A DNA stretch of 44,602 nt from Alphaproteobacteria bacterium (GTDB lineage: Bacteria > Pseudomonadota > Alphaproteobacteria > UBA8366 > Aestuariispiraceae), in contig SPJV01000125.1 of NCBI GenBank assembly GCA_006844765.1, positions 1 to 44,602 of the forward strand. Reading direction: 5' to 3'. Below are positions 9,055-18,233 of this stretch, piece by piece. The notes under the pieces are model-generated. The model made no database searches, was not told the origin of the DNA, and saw only the letters and a program-made list of their open reading frames with translations. The translations under genes were made by a program, and so were the position numbers. The number at the start of each line of letters is the position of its first letter. Within the stretch, counting starts at the first letter, position 1.

Positions 9055-9993
9055 ATGAAAGCGGCTGCTGAAGCTGCCCGGATTACAGAGCAGAGCGGCT
9101 CGAATCTCTGGTTCGTTGGACGACTTCTAAGCCCGGAGCGTCGCCGGCTGTTTGAAGCCGCCTATGCGAGCATGCGCCAGATTGACGACTTCATTGATGA
9201 TGATTTTCTCTGCCGTCCCCCGTCTGACCGAAAGAACGACCGGAATGAAGCCCTTTCACAGGTGGATGCATGGGAGACAGCGTGCCTAGCGGCCATTGGC
9301 AATGACGCTATTCCCGACAGCCTGCCGGCCCCCTATCGCGCAGCCATTGAAGCGTTATCGGCCATACCGGTGTCGAGAAAGCCACCGTCTCGTGCCTGGG
9401 TGAATCTGGCAATGGCGATGCGCCACGACATCCAGGAAACACCGATGGAAAGCTGGAATGATTTCCTGGCCTATTGTGAAGGGGCAACTGTCGCACCGGC
9501 TGCGGTCTTCCTGCATGTCTTGATCGCATCAGATGGGGAGAGCGTGGATCCGGCGCCTTCTGATTTTTTGGAGAGTGATGCCCTTTTCGACCTGGCGCGG
9601 CCAATGGCGGTGTTCTGCTATCTGGTTCATATCGTGCGAGACATTGCTAAGGATGCTGCTGCCCCGGATCAACTCCTCACGATCCCAAAAGCCCTGCTGG
9701 AGCAGCATGATGTCCGGCGGGTCGGGTTACAGACCGGGGATACCGCGGCATTACCGCTCCTGAACGACCTCCTGGAAAGGGCTGCAGGCTTTCGCGCGGA
9801 ATCAGATGCGGCCCGTGCATCCTTGAAAGGCACTTTGGGCCGACGCGAAGCCTTGGTGCTGGATGCCTTGCTTGGCATCTATCGCGGTCTTCATGATCGC
9901 TTGTTGGCCGACCCGGGGGCAGCGTTGCGGGGGGAGGATATGCCGACCGAGCGCATTCGACGGGCGGTGTTCAAGGGGCTCGGGCTTTCCTGA
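9055..9993 (+). CDS. Squalene/phytoene synthase family protein with intact Asp motifs
   Basis: 312 residues from ATG 9055 (a GTG one codon earlier is equally possible). The first acidic motif is DDFIDDD at 44-50 and the second is D196-x3-D200 (VRDIAKD). These are the two Mg-diphosphate-binding motifs of head-to-head prenyl synthases, so catalysis (for example presqualene or phytoene diphosphate formation) is possible. No hopanoid or carotenoid genes lie nearby, so the product is unknown. It lies 13 bases after the Mth938 gene and its stop overlaps the next start by one base, implying coupled translation. Confidence 0.85.
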   Translation: MKAAAEAARITEQSGSNLWFVGRLLSPERRRLFEAAYASMRQIDDFIDDDFLCRPPSDRKNDRNEALSQVDAWETACLAAIGNDAIPDSLPAPYRAAIEALSAIPVSRKPPSRAWVNLAMAMRHDIQETPMESWNDFLAYCEGATVAPAAVFLHVLIASDGESVDPAPSDFLESDALFDLARPMAVFCYLVHIVRDIAKDAAAPDQLLTIPKALLEQHDVRRVGLQTGDTAALPLLNDLLERAAGFRAESDAARASLKGTLGRREALVLDALLGIYRGLHDRLLADPGAALRGEDMPTERIRRAVFKGLGLS

Positions 9994-10838
9994 TGGCGGT
10001 TGAACTAGACAACGCAGCCTATTGTGAAGCGGAAGTTCGACGTGGGGATGCAGACCGTCACATGACCGCGATGATGGCGTCGCCGTCTGTCCGCAGGTCG
10101 CTTATGGCGCTCTATGCTTTCAACCTTGAACTGGCCCGGATCCCCGACACGGTGCGGGAGCCCTTGATCGGACAGATGCGCCTGACTTGGTGGCGGGAGG
10201 CGGTGGCCGAATGCTTCGCCGGAACGCCCCGTCAACATGCTGTGGTGCAGGAGCTGGCCTCTGCAGTCGAGGGTATGCCGGAGGCTGAGGCTCTGTGTAT
10301 GACGGTTTTGGAGGGCAGGGAGCTTGATGCCCTGGCAGAGCCCCCCAAGGACCGCGCGGATTTCGAGCGTTATCTTCAGAACACCGCCGGGTCACTCTCC
10401 CGCTTGGGGGCGATGATGTGCCGTGTGGAGGATGAGGCGCAGGCGGAGCTGGCCTCTGAGATCGCTGTCGCCTATGCGCTCGTCGGTGTGGTCCGATCCC
10501 TGCCATTTCGTCGGCGCTTGCATCGCACGTTGCTACCGGCAGACTTGCTGGCCGAACATGGCTTGGTGGATCCCGAAGGGGCCGGATTTGAACCAAGTCC
10601 GGCGCTTTGCGCCTTGTCGTCGTCCTTGCTGGATCGCGCAGATGAGAAACTTTCAGAGGCGCGGAAGGCAAAAGTAGATAAGGCGGCCGTGCCGGTCTTG
10701 CTGCTGGGGCGGTTGGCAGAGCGCTACAGCCGTCAGCTTCGTCGGGTCGAGACTAATCCGTTCGACCCGCGTCTAGCCACCCCACCGGCCTTTCAGGCGC
10801 TTAGTGTAGGGTGGGGCGCGTTCACAGGCCGATGGTAA
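9993..10838 (+). CDS. Squalene/phytoene-synthase-like protein, NDUFAF6 type, lacking Asp motifs
   Basis: 281 residues, starting at the ATG that overlaps the previous TGA by one base. It has the fold signature (MALYAFNLELARI, then MRLTWWREAV), but the positions of the DDxxD motifs read NLELARIPDT and VVRSLPFRR, so metal-diphosphate chemistry is unlikely. This matches the NDUFAF6-like branch, whose mitochondrial relative acts in complex I assembly. It is adjacent to the Mth938 (NDUFAF3-like) gene, which supports a shared assembly role. It is convergent with trmFO. Confidence 0.85.
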   Translation: MAVELDNAAYCEAEVRRGDADRHMTAMMASPSVRRSLMALYAFNLELARIPDTVREPLIGQMRLTWWREAVAECFAGTPRQHAVVQELASAVEGMPEAEALCMTVLEGRELDALAEPPKDRADFERYLQNTAGSLSRLGAMMCRVEDEAQAELASEIAVAYALVGVVRSLPFRRRLHRTLLPADLLAEHGLVDPEGAGFEPSPALCALSSSLLDRADEKLSEARKAKVDKAAVPVLLLGRLAERYSRQLRRVETNPFDPRLATPPAFQALSVGWGAFTGRW

Positions 10839-10853
10839 GCCGATAGAGAGGTT

Positions 10854-12263
10854 TTACTCTGCCGCCTGTGCCTCATCGCCTGCGAGCCATGGGTCGAGAT
10901 CGGCAAGCGCGCGTTGGCTCATGGCCTGTTTCCGGTCTCTGCCCTTCAGATGCCGCTTCTTGCCGCGCGCCGTCAGTACGGGTTCTAGTCGCGGGAAGAG
11001 GCCGAAATTCACATTCATCGGCTGAAAGCTGTCTGCTTCCGCATTGCCGGTGATATGCGCCACAAGTGCCCCAAGCGCTGTCGTCGGGGGCGGCAGGCGC
11101 AGCGGCTCCCCGAGACGCTCAGCTGCGGCTAAGCGACCGGCGATCAAGCCAATCGCGGCACTTTCAACATAGCCTTCCACACCAGTGACCTGTCCGGCGA
11201 AGCGCAGGCGCGGCATGGCCTTCAAGCGAAGGGTCTCATCCAACAACCGGGGAGAATTCAGGAATGTGTTGCGGTGAATGCCGCCCAGGCGCGCGAACTC
11301 CGCGCCTTCCAAACCGGGGATGGATCGGAAAATCTCGGTCTGAGCGCCGTATTTCAGTTTCGTCTGAAAACCGACGATGTTGTAGAGCGTGCCAAGCTTA
11401 TTGTCCTGGCGAAGCTGAACGACCGCATGGGGACGGTCGCCAGTGCGGGGATCGGTCAACCCGACTGGTTTCATTGGCCCGAAACGCAAGGTCTCCCGTC
11501 CGCGTTCCGCCATCACCTCGATTGGCAGGCACCCTTCGAAATAGGGGGTATCCTTTTCCCATTCCTTGAACTCGGTTTTCTCCCCCTCGATCAAAGCGGT
11601 GATGAAGGCCTCATACTGCGCCTCATCAAGCGGGCAGTTGATATAATCCTTCCCGTCGCCGTCGGTGGTTGTCTTGTCATAACGGGATTGGAACCAGGCC
11701 TTATCCAGGTCAATCGAATCCCGGTGAACGATGGGCGCAATAGCATCGAAGAATGCAAGCGAGGCCTCGTCGGTGAGGGACCCAACGGCTTGGCTGAGGG
11801 CGGGGGAGGTCAAGGGACCGGTTGCGATGATAACGCTATCCCAGTCTTCGGGCGGAAGACCTGCAATTTCGCCCCGTTCGATGGTTACCAACGGGTGCGA
11901 GGCCAGGGCGTCCGTGACATCTTCGGAAAAGAGATCACGGTCAACGGCGAGTGCGCCGCCGGCGGGCACTCTGGCGGCATCGCCTGATTTCAGGATCAGC
12001 GATCCGGCGCGTCGCATTTCCTCATGCAACAAACCGACCGCATTATTCTCATAATCATCCGAGCGGAAGGAGTTGGAACAGACCAGCTCCGCCAGACCGT
12101 CCGTCTGATGCGCGTCGGTCGCGACGTCAGGCCGCATCTCATGCAGGATGACGGGAACGCCTCGGGATACCAGCTGCCAGGTGGCTTCCGAACCGGCAAG
12201 GCCGCCACCAATAACATGGACCGGAGGCGGGTTTTCTGTGGTGTTCATGTCGATGTCAGCCAT
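10854..12263 (-). CDS. trmFO: Methylenetetrahydrofolate-tRNA-(uracil-5-)-methyltransferase TrmFO
   Basis: A 469-residue cytoplasmic flavoprotein that makes ribothymidine at tRNA position 54 using methylene-THF and FADH2. The FAD motif VIGGGLAGSE is at 17-26, and LVCSNSFRSDD carries C62, equivalent to the family's conserved cysteine. The C-terminal part contains the usual QVTGVEGYVESAAIGL. An ATG at 12248 would shorten the N-terminus by five residues. It stands alone on the minus strand between the NDUFAF6-like gene and secG. Confidence 0.96.
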   Translation of the reverse strand: MADIDMNTTENPPPVHVIGGGLAGSEATWQLVSRGVPVILHEMRPDVATDAHQTDGLAELVCSNSFRSDDYENNAVGLLHEEMRRAGSLILKSGDAARVPAGGALAVDRDLFSEDVTDALASHPLVTIERGEIAGLPPEDWDSVIIATGPLTSPALSQAVGSLTDEASLAFFDAIAPIVHRDSIDLDKAWFQSRYDKTTTDGDGKDYINCPLDEAQYEAFITALIEGEKTEFKEWEKDTPYFEGCLPIEVMAERGRETLRFGPMKPVGLTDPRTGDRPHAVVQLRQDNKLGTLYNIVGFQTKLKYGAQTEIFRSIPGLEGAEFARLGGIHRNTFLNSPRLLDETLRLKAMPRLRFAGQVTGVEGYVESAAIGLIAGRLAAAERLGEPLRLPPPTTALGALVAHITGNAEADSFQPMNVNFGLFPRLEPVLTARGKKRHLKGRDRKQAMSQRALADLDPWLAGDEAQAAE

Positions 12264-12391
12264 TTGTTGGTTCTTTATCCTAGGTTAATTCGGGGTGATA
12301 TCCCGCACGCCTTCGGCTTGCAAGCAGGGGATGGCGTGCCTATTTCCTGCGGGTGTTAGTAATTCGATGTAAATCAACGTGCGGCGCGGTC

Positions 12392-12420
12392 TTGTCTCAC
12401 CGGCTGACACGGTCTAAAAC
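12392..12420 (+). promoter_or_regulatory. Likely secG promoter
   Basis: TTGTCT (12392-12397), a 17-base spacer and TAAAAC (12415-12420) lie about 50 bases before the secG start. The -10 is imperfect, so confidence is moderate. Confidence 0.4.
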
Positions 12421-12471
12421 CGCGCCCGCACATGAGGGGGCCCTTCGGCCCGAACTCGACTGGGAATTCCG

Positions 12472-12798
12472 ATGGATACAATACTGCTGGTCATTCATCT
12501 TCTGATCGCTGCGGCGCTTGTCGTAACGGTTTTGCTGCAACGCTCTGAAGGCGGCGCGCTCGGTATGGGCGGCGGCGGCAGTGGCGGACCGGGCATGTTC
12601 TCCGCACGGGGCACGGCCAATCTGCTGACCCGGACTACGGCAATACTGGCAGCCGGGTTCATGTGTACCAGCCTGGGACTGGCCTTTTTGGCAACCCAGG
12701 GACGGGAGGCCGAATCGATCTTCGACCGGGCAACACCGGCAACAGAAGAATCGGCCCCGGCAGAACCTGCTGGCCCGTCTGTACCGACCACCGAATAG
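12472..12798 (+). CDS. secG: Preprotein translocase subunit SecG
   Basis: A 108-residue small translocon subunit with two membrane helices (about 2-21 and 47-68) joined by the diagnostic loop LLQRSEGGALGMGGGGSGG. The Ala/Glu/Pro-rich tail (after about residue 80) is typical of alphaproteobacteria. It is followed 100 bases later by pyrG, an order often conserved in this class. Confidence 0.95.
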   Translation: MDTILLVIHLLIAAALVVTVLLQRSEGGALGMGGGGSGGPGMFSARGTANLLTRTTAILAAGFMCTSLGLAFLATQGREAESIFDRATPATEESAPAEPAGPSVPTTE

Positions 12799-12898
12799 TT
12801 CAGCGTTTTCAACAGTTAATTCCGCTTTTTCCAGTGCGTTCGATTTTGGCGTATCGTTTCGCTGGACAAGGGTGCTTTGCGGGGTAGAGTGACCATCC

Positions 12899-14539
12899 AT
12901 GTCGGCCAAGTTCATCTTCATAACGGGCGGTGTGGTCTCCTCACTTGGGAAAGGCTTAGCATCCGCAGCCCTCGCCGCGCTTCTTCAAGCGCGCGGGTAC
13001 AAAGTGCGTTTGCGCAAACTCGATCCCTATCTGAATGTCGATCCAGGCACGATGAGCCCCTATCAGCATGGGGAATGCTACGTCACAGATGACGGGGCGG
13101 AGACGGATCTGGACCTCGGCCATTATGAGCGGTTCACAGGGGTACCGGCGCGTCAGTCCGACAACGTCACCACAGGCCGCATCTATTCCGACGTGATTGC
13201 TAAAGAACGTCGAGGCGACTATCTGGGCGGAACCGTTCAGGTGATTCCCCATGTCACCGATGCGATTCAGGAATTCATCGGGTCGGATCTGACCGATGAG
13301 GATTTTGTCCTGTGCGAGATCGGCGGGACTGTCGGCGATATCGAAGGTCTGCCTTTCCTGGAAGCGATTCGGCAGTTCGGGAACAATCAGGGGCGTGATC
13401 GGTCCTGTTATATCCACTGCACGCTGCTGCCCTATGTGCGCGCGGCGGGAGAGCTTAAAACGAAGCCGACTCAGCATTCCGTTAAGGAACTGCTATCTGT
13501 CGGTATTCAGCCGGATGTTCTGCTCTGCCGGTCCGAACGGGATATCCCGGCGGGAGAGCGCCGCAAGATCGCGCTGTTCTGCAATGTGCGGGAAAGCTGT
13601 GTCATCCCGGCCCTTGATGTCGATACGATCTATGATGTGCCGAGCACCTATCACCGGGAAGGCCTGGATGTAGAGGTCCTTCGGCATTTCCGGATGCTGG
13701 AAGATGCTGCGGATGAGGCTGTTGACTTGAGCCGCTGGCGTGAGATCACCAGCCGGGTGCGGGCACCGGAAGGCACCGTCACCATCGCGGTGGTCGGCAA
13801 GTACACCAACCTGTTGGATGCCTATAAGTCGCTCAACGAAGCGCTTGCTCATGGTGGGATCGCCAATCGGGTGAAGGTTGAACTGCGCTGGATGGAATCG
13901 GAACTGTTTGAGACCGAAGACCCCATCCACCACCTGGAAGGGGTGAATGGCATCCTTGTCCCTGGTGGGTTTGGGGAGCGCGGTGCAGGTGGAAAGATCG
14001 AGGCCTGCCGTTTTGCACGGGAGCGGGATATCCCCTATTTCGGAATCTGCTTCGGCATGCAGATGGCGGTGATTGAATCGGCCCGCAACCTGGCCGGTAT
14101 TCGCGAAGCAAGCTCTACGGAGTTCGGTGAGACGAAAGAACCCATCGTCGGACTTCTGACAGAATGGCAGCGCGGCAATGTGATGGAGAAACGCTCGGTA
14201 GCGGATGACAAGGGCGGGACGATGCGCCTTGGCGCCTATCCTTGCGTGATGGATCCTGAAAGCCGGGTAGCTGCGATCTATGGCAGTCGAAACATTTCGG
14301 AACGGCACCGTCACCGCTATGAGGTCAATGTCGGCTATCGGGAGCGCTTGGAAGAGACGGGGCTGCATTTCACAGGCATGTCACCGGACGGCATCCTGCC
14401 GGAGATTGTGGAACGCAAGGACCATCCCTGGTTCGTCGGTGTTCAGTTCCACCCGGAACTGAAGTCCAAACCCTTCGACCCGCATCCGCTCTTCGAAAGC
14501 TTTATTGCAGCCGCGGTTAAGCAAAGCCGGTTGGTGTAA
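12899..14539 (+). CDS. pyrG: CTP synthase
   Basis: A 546-residue enzyme that converts UTP to CTP with ATP and glutamine. The N-terminal synthetase domain begins KFIFITGGVVSSLGKGL. The C-terminal class I glutaminase has the nucleophile C384 in GICFGMQ and H518/E520 in QFHPEL. The size and all motifs are normal, and the start fits family alignments from memory. It is expected to be cytoplasmic and essential. Confidence 0.98.
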   Translation: MSAKFIFITGGVVSSLGKGLASAALAALLQARGYKVRLRKLDPYLNVDPGTMSPYQHGECYVTDDGAETDLDLGHYERFTGVPARQSDNVTTGRIYSDVIAKERRGDYLGGTVQVIPHVTDAIQEFIGSDLTDEDFVLCEIGGTVGDIEGLPFLEAIRQFGNNQGRDRSCYIHCTLLPYVRAAGELKTKPTQHSVKELLSVGIQPDVLLCRSERDIPAGERRKIALFCNVRESCVIPALDVDTIYDVPSTYHREGLDVEVLRHFRMLEDAADEAVDLSRWREITSRVRAPEGTVTIAVVGKYTNLLDAYKSLNEALAHGGIANRVKVELRWMESELFETEDPIHHLEGVNGILVPGGFGERGAGGKIEACRFARERDIPYFGICFGMQMAVIESARNLAGIREASSTEFGETKEPIVGLLTEWQRGNVMEKRSVADDKGGTMRLGAYPCVMDPESRVAAIYGSRNISERHRHRYEVNVGYRERLEETGLHFTGMSPDGILPEIVERKDHPWFVGVQFHPELKSKPFDPHPLFESFIAAAVKQSRLV

Positions 14540-14647
14540 ATACGGCGCGTCCTGGCGAGGCAGTGTTTCTGCTCAGCTCGTCGGTTGCATGATTGGCGGC
14601 GCCTGCCTAGATAAGACAGAATTGCGACCCTCAAGGAGTAAGACCTT

Positions 14648-15484
14648 ATGAACGCTATCGCCCCCAACAGCGTTGCCGTTGGCGACATCCGGATCGCCAA
14701 TAATCTGCCTTTTACGCTGATTGCCGGGCCTTGCGCTATGGAGAGCCGAGAACACGCGCTTGAAATGAGCAGCGCATTGAAGGAAATCACAGATCGGCTC
14801 GGCATTCCCTTCATCTATAAATCCAGCTTTGATAAAGCCAATCGCACGTCACTCAGTGGCGGACGTGGTGTTGGCTTGGACAAGGCCATGGCAATCTTCG
14901 CCGAGGTGCGGGAGACGGTCGGTGTGCCGGTCGTGACCGATGTTCATGAGGTTGAGCAATGCGCGATCGCGGCGGAAGCAGTCGATGTACTGCAAATTCC
15001 GGCCTTTCTCTGCCGTCAGACGAATTTGTTGGTGGCAGCGGCAAAAACCGGGCGGGTTGTGAATGTAAAGAAGGGCCAGTTCCTGGCGCCGTGGGATATG
15101 AAGAATGTCGTCGCGAAACTGGTTGATAGCGGGAATTCGAATGTCCTTGTAACGGATCGGGGAACGAGTTTCGGCTATAACACGCTCGTCACAGATTTTC
15201 GCGGCATTCCGATCATGGCGGAGCAGACCGGCATGCCGGTCGTGTTCGATGCCACGCATTCCGTACAACAGCCGGGCGGGCAGGGCGGTTCCACAGGCGG
15301 GCAGCGGGAATTCGTCCCGGTCCTGGCCCGCGCCGCCATCGCTGTCGGCGTCGCCGCCGTCTTCATGGAAACCCATCAGGACCCGGACACGGCCCCATCA
15401 GACGGCCCGAATATGGTGCCGCTCAACGAATTGGAAGCGCTTCTGAAACAGCTGATGGCCTTTGACGCTGTTGCGAAAGGTTAG
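14648..15484 (+). CDS. kdsA: 3-deoxy-8-phosphooctulonate synthase (KDO-8-P synthase)
   Basis: 278 residues; condenses phosphoenolpyruvate and arabinose 5-phosphate for the LPS inner core. It carries LIAGPCAMESREHA with C29, the cysteine that marks the metal-dependent class (the metal-independent class has Asn there). Other family blocks are YKSSFDKANRTS and FDATHSVQQPGGQGG. AAGGAG lies about nine bases upstream of the ATG. It shows that the organism makes Kdo-containing LPS. Confidence 0.97.
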   Translation: MNAIAPNSVAVGDIRIANNLPFTLIAGPCAMESREHALEMSSALKEITDRLGIPFIYKSSFDKANRTSLSGGRGVGLDKAMAIFAEVRETVGVPVVTDVHEVEQCAIAAEAVDVLQIPAFLCRQTNLLVAAAKTGRVVNVKKGQFLAPWDMKNVVAKLVDSGNSNVLVTDRGTSFGYNTLVTDFRGIPIMAEQTGMPVVFDATHSVQQPGGQGGSTGGQREFVPVLARAAIAVGVAAVFMETHQDPDTAPSDGPNMVPLNELEALLKQLMAFDAVAKG

Positions 15485-15520
15485 CACTCAAGCCAATTGC
15501 CCAATGGATGGGACCGTCGA

Positions 15521-16528
15521 CTAGTTGAGCGGCCTGAACTGGATCGTGGCAACGCAACGCCAACTGCTTCTCGGGATACTGTAGAACGTCGACTGTTGCG
15601 TTGCTCTGTCGTTCGAAATCCGGAATTTGAACTCTAACCCTGTGCTGCCTGCTACCGGATAAATCAATTCGATTTTCACTCTGCTGCCATCAGGCGCAAT
15701 TTTGCCAAGGATCTTATTTCCCTCATTGTCCGTGGTGACGAACTCGCCAGCTCCCTCTTCCAAGTTGACTTTCACGAAGATCGGATCGTCCGGGGCGCAA
15801 AGTTGAGCGCGAATGCTGCCTCCGGTGGCCTCCTTGCCGCGAAATACGATGCCGATTTGGCCGGTATGTTTGGAAAGGGTGAATACCCCTGGACTGCTCG
15901 CTTCCGACGCGTTGTCGGTCGAATTCGCTGCAACAGTTGCGCCGACGCCTGTTGAGGCTGGGGCGGGTTCGAAACCGTCCGCAGCCAGGGTGAAAACGCG
16001 GTCCTCAGCTTCTGCGACGAAAATGCTGTCGGGGTATTTTGCGATGAATGACTTGTACCCGTTTGCCTCCCCGGATTCCACGGCCTTTGCCCAATCGGAG
16101 CGTTCTGCTGCTGTGTTGCTGGCGTAGAACTGACTGATTGAGTCATTGATCGTGTCATCGTCATCGAACAACGTCGGCAGATGCGCGAGTTGTATGGGGA
16201 GGAGGATTGGCTCATACCCGCGTTCCATCAGACAGTTGGATAGGCCGATTGCCTTGCCCTCGCTGATTTGATCGGCGGCAACAAGCGCGGCAAAGGGGCC
16301 GGCGAGAACAAAAGTCGCGCCGACGGCGGCGCCGTCTCCGGCATCGAACTCTATTTCTCGATTTTCAAAGCAGTATTGCACATCATCTTTATGCGTCTGT
16401 TCATCAACAGAGGCATTTACAAAGTACCGACTATCAAGGACATCGCGTGCGGCAGAAGAACAGCCAGTGATTAGGAACAACGCGAATAACCCTGCGCAAA
16501 ACTTAGCATTCTGGTTGAAATGTAGCAT
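15521..16528 (-). CDS. Lipoprotein, paralogue of the next gene, with extra C-terminal domain
   Basis: 335 residues with a clear lipobox (LITGC, C23) and AAGGAAT upstream of the ATG. The first 180 residues align by eye with the neighbouring lipoprotein: RDxLDxRxxxNA after the lipobox, GDGAAVGATFVLAG, NCLMERGYEPILLP, and YKSFIAKYPDSIFVAEA, a repeat-like YxxFLxxFPxGxxAxEA motif. The last 140 residues form a separate beta-rich domain. No known family recognised. An asparagine two residues after the lipidated Cys is absent (SSA), so the Lol rule would predict the outer membrane. Confidence 0.85.
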   Translation of the reverse strand: MLHFNQNAKFCAGLFALFLITGCSSAARDVLDSRYFVNASVDEQTHKDDVQYCFENREIEFDAGDGAAVGATFVLAGPFAALVAADQISEGKAIGLSNCLMERGYEPILLPIQLAHLPTLFDDDDTINDSISQFYASNTAAERSDWAKAVESGEANGYKSFIAKYPDSIFVAEAEDRVFTLAADGFEPAPASTGVGATVAANSTDNASEASSPGVFTLSKHTGQIGIVFRGKEATGGSIRAQLCAPDDPIFVKVNLEEGAGEFVTTDNEGNKILGKIAPDGSRVKIELIYPVAGSTGLEFKFRISNDRATQQSTFYSIPRSSWRCVATIQFRPLN

Positions 16529-16606
16529 CTAAAATTCCTTAGTCCTGAACTATTCTCTAACAAGCAATATCGAGCTAAATCGACAAAACCCCTGCCGATT
16601 TGGTCT

Positions 16607-17149
16607 CTATCGACTTAATCTGGCGACTGCTTCATCTGCAAAGACGCCGTTCGGAAATATCTTAAGGAAGTCTCTATAACTGCCAGTTGTATTTGCCTGC
16701 GCCGCGATTATCCATGCAGCACGTTCCTCAATTGACAGAGAGCGGTGGAACAACCGCACCGCTTGTTTTCTTGTAACATGCGACTGAAACCGTTTGGGAA
16801 GGGTGGATAGATTTGGCGGGAGGACGATCGAGACATATCCTTGCTGTTCCATACAGCTTGCTATGTTATTTGCATCCCGTTCTTCGTTGAGGTCGCGATT
16901 GACTGCTAAGCCGGCTAAACCAGCCAGAGCAAAGGTTGCCGCGACTTTGGTGCTGTCTCCATCACTTGCTTTAGCGCGTTGGGCACGCTTGTAGCATTGC
17001 GTGACAACATTGATATGTCGCGCCTCATCATGTTTTGCATTGATGTAGAAGCGTTGATCGAGTGCATCACGTGCCTCTGTCTTCGCACATCCCGCAATGA
17101 CTAGGCTTGCAAGTGCTACGATAACGAGTTTTTTCGTAATATATAGCAT
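16607..17149 (-). CDS. Lipoprotein, shorter paralogue
   Basis: 180 residues from the ATG at 17149, preceded by GGGAGA. Starting there puts a signal peptide directly at the N-terminus (lipobox VIAGC, C21); an upstream extension would bury it. It shares RDALDQRFYINA, KVAATFALAG, SCMEQQGYVSIVLPP and YRDFLKIFPNGVFADEA with the larger paralogue downstream. The pair probably arose by tandem duplication followed by gain or loss of the C-terminal domain. Function unknown. DNA here is AT-richer than in the housekeeping block. Confidence 0.85.
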   Translation of the reverse strand: MLYITKKLVIVALASLVIAGCAKTEARDALDQRFYINAKHDEARHINVVTQCYKRAQRAKASDGDSTKVAATFALAGLAGLAVNRDLNEERDANNIASCMEQQGYVSIVLPPNLSTLPKRFQSHVTRKQAVRLFHRSLSIEERAAWIIAAQANTTGSYRDFLKIFPNGVFADEAVARLSR

Positions 17150-17496
17150 CGAATCTCCCAAACTTGTCTGTCGAAACTGTAAGGGAAAAGCGATCTCACT
17201 CCCCACTAATTCAGGTATCAAATTCGTTTGATGGTTGCAAGTGCCAGAGGTACCAGAAGATGTAGCTAGAGATTCACCTTGGCCGTGACAGGGTTGTCTC
17301 TTGCGTTTTAAACTGAGTGACATCCAATTGATACGGATTATCGTTGAAAAAGAGCTCGGAGTCCTACCGGTTTAGGTACTCGCAGGTAAAAATTATCGGT
17401 TCTATTTGACCTTGGCATGCAAATCGCATTACTGATTACCTAAATCTTATCGGCTTTCCTTCAAAGGTATCGCTGCCGGTAGAAAGGAGATTGGGT

Positions 17497-17754
17497 ATGA
17501 GGTTTATGATCTGTATTGCTGCTGCGACGTTTCTGTCGGCATGCGGGCAGTTTCCTGATCCGGACTCTAGTCACCGGGCGAATGTATCTCATAGCCCTAG
17601 TTCCAGCTTATTTGTTGAGAAACGGCATCGGGATAAATGGCCCGGCGTGTTTGAATACGCGATGGAAGCCATGCGGATTGATCGCGATCACACAGATTGG
17701 GAATTGGGCGATTCTGTAGACCATACACCGCCTCCTACTCCTCTGGATGATTGA
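17497..17754 (+). CDS. Small putative lipoprotein
   Basis: 85 residues. The ATG at 17497 has GGAG eight bases upstream. The N-terminus MRFMICIAAATFLSACGQ ends in a lipobox (LSAC, C16). The rest is polar with no recognised domain and an acidic, Pro-rich end. Its stop lies five bases before the YbaK-type gene, so the two are probably co-transcribed. Confidence 0.7.
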   Translation: MRFMICIAAATFLSACGQFPDPDSSHRANVSHSPSSSLFVEKRHRDKWPGVFEYAMEAMRIDRDHTDWELGDSVDHTPPPTPLDD

Positions 17755-17759
17755 CCCTG

Positions 17760-18233
17760 ATGCGCCCTGCCTCAGCGAAGAAGGCGCTCGCAGTTCAGGA
17801 AGTGCTGGGCTCACGTTTTTCAGTTCTTGAGTTTGAAGAAAGCACTGCGACCTCAGCGGATGCAGCTGCTGCGATTGGCTGCACAGTAGCCCAGATTGCA
17901 AAAACTGTGGTGTTTCAAGGAAAAACCAGCGGTGCCTGTATCGTCGCCGTCGCAAGTGGTGTTAATCGCGTCGATGAAAAGGCGTTAGGGCGTTTGGCAG
18001 AAGAGAAACTGCGCCGCCCGGATGCGGATTTAGTCAAGGATTTGACGGGATATGTCATCGGTGGCGTATCACCGGTGGGGCTGCCGGAAAGCGCCCTTGT
18101 CTATTTGGATCGGGACCTGGAAGGCTTCACGGAGATCTGGGCGTCCGCTGGAACCCCCAATGCAGTTTTTCGGCTTACGCCCAATGACTTGGTCGAAATT
18201 ACCGGCGCTAATTTCGCAGATATTAAGAGGTAA
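17760..18233 (+). CDS. YbaK/EbsC family aminoacyl-tRNA deacylase
   Basis: A 157-residue single-domain editing protein related to YbaK and ProXp, which hydrolyse mischarged tRNA. The conserved lysine is K48 in QIAKTVVF (E. coli YbaK K46). Other family blocks are GVNRVDEKAL and YVIGGVSPVG, then AGTPNAVFRL. The ATG at 17760 is preferred over a TTG at 17751. It is convergent with the TetR gene, the stops overlapping by about ten bases. Which tRNA it edits cannot be told. Confidence 0.9.
   Translation: MRPASAKKALAVQEVLGSRFSVLEFEESTATSADAAAAIGCTVAQIAKTVVFQGKTSGACIVAVASGVNRVDEKALGRLAEEKLRRPDADLVKDLTGYVIGGVSPVGLPESALVYLDRDLEGFTEIWASAGTPNAVFRLTPNDLVEITGANFADIKR

Noticed and set aside
13493..14368. 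A 291-codon minus-strand frame
   Set aside because: It is antisense to pyrG, which is complete.
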